NCBI GenBank assembly: GCA_964632755.1
Contig: CAZWDT010000077.1
Location: 1 to 7,027, forward strand
Source of the DNA: JAFGMR01 sp964632755
Lineage (GTDB): Archaea; Halobacteriota; Methanosarcinia; Methanotrichales; Methanotrichaceae
Reading direction: 5' to 3'
Length of the DNA stretch: 7,027 nucleotides
How positions within the stretch are numbered: position 1 is the stretch's first letter; each line of letters opens with the position of its first letter. The position numbers were made by a program, and so were the translations under genes. A model generated the notes under the pieces. It was not told where the DNA came from, searched no databases, and worked only from the letters and a program-made list of their open reading frames with translations. Positions 5,177 to 7,027 of the stretch are shown one piece after another.

Positions 5177-5887
5177 ATGGAAGCGATCTATCTGGAGGAT
5201 AGCTACGTAAAGGAGTTCGACGCGGTAGTGGATGGGATAGAGGATGGGCCTAAAGGAGGGGTGTTTCTGGACCGTACGGCCTTCTATCCCGCCTCGGGAG
5301 GACAGCCCTCCGACCTCGGGATTCTGTTCGCGGATGACGAGCGCTACGCCGTCATTGGGGCATCATTCGAAGGAGGGCGAATACTCCACCTCCTGGATAA
5401 GGTTGGGCTGGTGACGGGGGATAACGTCCACGGGACGATCGACTGGGATAGACGCTATCCCCTCATGCGCAGCCATACCGCCTGTCATATGCTAAGCGCA
5501 GTAATTTTCCAGGAGACGGGGGCGAAGATCACCGGCAATCAGATCGATATCTCTCGGTCCAGGGTCGACTTCAGCCTGGAGCAGTTTGACAGGTCGATGA
5601 TGGGAGAGTATGTGGAACGGGCAAACGAGATCATGGAGGAGGACCGACCGGTGAATACTCGCATCATCTCCCGAGAGGAGGCAGCCACCATCCCCGAGCT
5701 CGTCAGGCTCGCCATGGACGTTGCCGACCGCGACCTGGTCCGCATAGTCGAGATAGAGGGAACAGACCTGCAGGCCTGCGGCGGGACGCATGTCAGGAGG
5801 ACTGGAGAGGTTGGAAGGATCAAGCTCGTCAAGGCGGAGAACAAGGGAAAGGCCAACCGCCGTGTCTACTTTGCCCTGGAGGACTAG
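5177..5887 (+). CDS. alaX: Alanyl-tRNA editing protein AlaX (medium form)
   Basis: This is a free-standing homologue of the alanyl-tRNA synthetase editing domain, which hydrolyses tRNA(Ala) mischarged with serine or glycine in the cytoplasm. The 236-residue product carries both zinc-binding pairs, HTACH (His100 and His104) and CGGTH (Cys201 and His205). It also has the glycine-rich segment FYPASGGQPSDLG (37-49), which in AlaX-M and in the synthetase helps recognise mischarged amino acids. The length fits AlaX-M and leaves no room for the C-terminal extension of the long form. ATG 5177 is chosen because GGGAGG (5164-5169) stands seven bases upstream; the in-frame ATG at 5162 would place that site inside the gene and adds only five residues. 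It is followed two bases later by the methanogenesis marker gene, so they form an operon. All catalytic positions that I can see are intact. Confidence 0.93.
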   Translation: MEAIYLEDSYVKEFDAVVDGIEDGPKGGVFLDRTAFYPASGGQPSDLGILFADDERYAVIGASFEGGRILHLLDKVGLVTGDNVHGTIDWDRRYPLMRSHTACHMLSAVIFQETGAKITGNQIDISRSRVDFSLEQFDRSMMGEYVERANEIMEEDRPVNTRIISREEAATIPELVRLAMDVADRDLVRIVEIEGTDLQACGGTHVRRTGEVGRIKLVKAENKGKANRRVYFALED

Positions 5888-5889
5888 GG

Positions 5890-6732
5890 ATGGATCAGAT
5901 GGAGCTTCTTGGAAAGAGCCGTGTCAGGGTTGAACGCGAGCGAGCGGTTGAGGCAAGCGCCCCCATGATAGAGTGGTGCCCCCTCTTCTGGAAGGTGCGG
6001 GGAGTCAAGAGGATCACCGCGGATGCCGCAATGGACAATATGAACTTCAGGATCAAAGAGCACGGCATGTTTACCCCGAGGCGCAAGTTGGAGATGGATG
6101 CCTTCGTGGGATTCGGAGCCTCCGAGACGATGATGACGGGAATTTCCAAGGGGATCATCCAGGCGGCAGTCACCGTCTGCGACGGAGCTGGCACCGTCAT
6201 CACCGACAACCCCTCCCTCGTCCAGGGGATGGGCGGCTGGATATCGGGGCTCGTGGAGACCGATCCCATCCCGGAGGTGCTCGACGGCATCGCCGCGAGG
6301 AGCGGACATGTCCTATCCCCTGAAGACGCCAAAATCGATCAGGTGGAAGGGGCATTGTGGGCTTCGGAGCGGTTCGATAATTTCGCAGTGACTGTCGCCG
6401 ATCTCGCCTCAGCCGAGGCAATGCGAGCCATCGAGGACGAGAAGGGCGTGAGGATTATGATAATCGGGGTCCATCTGACAGGAATCAATCATAGCGACGC
6501 ATCGAGGCTGCTCGATATCATTGATATCGCCACAAGCTGCGCCTCCAAGGAGATCAGGGATCTCGTAAAGCCGCTGATCCAGGTGGGAACGGCAATTCCC
6601 CTATTCGGCCTGACCAGGTGGGGGAAGGAGATACTTGTGGAGAGGGCAAAGGAGGTATCTTCGCCGCTCCTCATAAACACAATGCCGCTTCCCGTATTGC
6701 CTCAGGAGAAGCAGCCGCGACCGCTCGTCTAG
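5890..6732 (+). CDS. Methanogenesis marker protein 8 (DUF2099)
   Basis: The 280-residue product matches the DUF2099 family, whose members are found in methanogens and called methanogenesis marker protein 8; no reaction is established from the sequence. Family-like blocks are WCPLFWKVRG (29-38), NFRIKEHGMFTPRRKLEMDAF (split at 52-72), GFGASETMM (74-82), VCDGAGTVITD (96-106), VQGMGGWISGLVETDPIPEV (111-130) and VHLTGI (194-199). Cysteines at 30, 97 and 217 are candidates for metal or cluster binding. No signal peptide or membrane segment is apparent, so it should be cytoplasmic. The ATG at 5890 is preceded by GGAGGA (5878-5883), which lies in the end of alaX, and starts two bases after the alaX stop, indicating co-transcription and probably translational coupling. 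An in-frame ATG at 5899 is an alternative start. The proline-rich tail (266-280) looks disordered. Confidence 0.9.
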   Translation: MDQMELLGKSRVRVERERAVEASAPMIEWCPLFWKVRGVKRITADAAMDNMNFRIKEHGMFTPRRKLEMDAFVGFGASETMMTGISKGIIQAAVTVCDGAGTVITDNPSLVQGMGGWISGLVETDPIPEVLDGIAARSGHVLSPEDAKIDQVEGALWASERFDNFAVTVADLASAEAMRAIEDEKGVRIMIIGVHLTGINHSDASRLLDIIDIATSCASKEIRDLVKPLIQVGTAIPLFGLTRWGKEILVERAKEVSSPLLINTMPLPVLPQEKQPRPLV

Positions 6733-6780
6733 ATCCGACCGATCAACCGACGCGACCGCCCGCCTTTTGCTCGAAGGACG

Positions 6781-6829
6781 GCACTGAAGCCGCCGATTCA
6801 CGACGGCCCCGTCCCACCGGCTTCAGCGC
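6781..6829. repeat. Inverted repeat after the alaX/marker-8 operon
   Basis: CTGAAGCCG (6784-6792) and CGGCTTCAG (6818-6826) are perfect 9-base arms. One mismatch outward, GC (6781-6782) pairs with GC (6828-6829). The 25-base interior contains GACGG/CCGTC, which could form a small inner hairpin. It begins about 50 bases after the stop codon of the marker-8 gene and could be a 3'-end structure of that transcript. There is no T tract after it on the plus strand. Confidence 0.4.
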
Positions 6830-6916
6830 CCCATTCGGGCCAAGTGGAACGCCGTCTGGGCTGATGGTGTTGAGGGGAGGGAAAGTCAATCGAGTTCCTA
6901 TCCCGGACCCCCCCCT

Positions 6917-6969
6917 AAAAAATGACCATAATTACCGGCCAGGGCATTCCCTGGCGAGCCAGGGTCATT
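6917..6969 (-). terminator. Nested hairpin with T tract, possible terminator of a minus-strand gene beyond the right edge
   Basis: Read on the minus strand, AATGACC (complement of 6963-6969) pairs with GGTCATT (complement of 6921-6927), and the stem runs straight into a T6 tract (complement of 6917-6922). Inside lies GCCAGGG/CCCTGGC (6938-6944 with 6949-6955). A second GCCAGGG at 6958-6964 competes for the same middle arm. The hairpin-T layout suits termination of a minus-strand transcript entering from the right, which cannot be seen here. Confidence 0.35.
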
Positions 6970-7027
6970 GATCTGGCAAGGATGGTTGGCCGCTGCAATG
7001 CGTTCTTAATTATGCAGTTAATGACTT

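Larger units (their letters stand above)
6733..7027. other. Gene-less right end with inverted repeats
   Basis: I see no convincing coding region in these 295 bases. The plus-strand open frame through here (to 6971) is mainly a shadow of the marker-8 gene and has a low-complexity, uncharacteristic product. Minus-strand frames from the edge stop early except one of about 36 codons ending at 6916 without recognisable content. The stretch contains an inverted repeat (6781-6829), a run of eight C at 6908-6915 followed by T and six A, and nested inverted repeats at 6921-6969. The last 30 bases turn AT-rich, as a promoter or intergenic gap would. Confidence 0.5.

Noticed and set aside
6618..6971. 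Plus-strand open frame of 117 codons running past the marker-8 stop
   Set aside because: Its first third overlaps the marker-8 gene in another frame, it lacks a ribosome binding site and the product resembles no family.

Overview
This window reads as the chromosome of a methanogenic euryarchaeon, probably a Methanothrix-like (Methanotrichaceae) member of the Methanosarcinales. The evidence is an archaeal FtsZ, a protein matching methanogenesis marker protein 8 (DUF2099), archaeal-type TATA boxes upstream of several genes, purine-rich ribosome binding sites, archaeal-style small winged-helix regulators and an archaeal-type ATP-dependent DNA ligase relative. The genus is an inference; the methanogen call is well supported by the marker protein. 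Base composition is GC-rich in the genes and AT-rich in the promoter gaps, with no sign of a recent mobile element.

Layout, left to right. (1) 1-430, minus: the N-terminal part of an exported protein that ends, at the window edge, in a tandem QAAAD pentapeptide repeat (15-bp DNA repeat). It has its own TATA box near 529-537. (2) 3185 to 596, minus: a tight three-gene operon of a 100-residue winged-helix protein, a DNA-ligase-like protein and a radical SAM protein of the spore photoproduct lyase (SPL) family. Both junctions are overlapping start/stop codons. The ligase-like protein has the archaeal ligase DNA-binding and nucleotidyltransferase layout, but the catalytic lysine motif KxDG reads RYGG, motifs IV and V are eroded, and the C-terminal OB domain is missing, so it looks like a pseudoenzyme. 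The SPL gene appears to carry a +1-type frame break about 37 codons in. (3) 3186-3357: a gap with a TATA box, an imperfect inverted repeat and a long GC-rich hairpin just after ftsZ. (4) 4470 to 3358, minus: ftsZ. (5) 5020 to 4634, minus: a TrmB/MarR-like winged-helix regulator with a terminator-like hairpin after it. (6) 5021-5176: a divergent promoter region. (7) 5177-6732, plus: an alanyl-tRNA editing hydrolase (AlaX, medium form) followed two bases later by methanogenesis marker protein 8. (8) 6733-7027: no convincing gene; several inverted repeats, including a hairpin followed by a T tract that could terminate a minus-strand gene lying beyond the right edge.

Functionally the window joins housekeeping (cell division, translation quality control, methanogenesis-associated protein) with one unusual unit: the winged-helix, inactive-ligase and radical SAM operon. 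Its gene content suggests a DNA- or nucleic-acid-related role, but the sequence does not show what that role is. This operon is the best candidate here for something undescribed.
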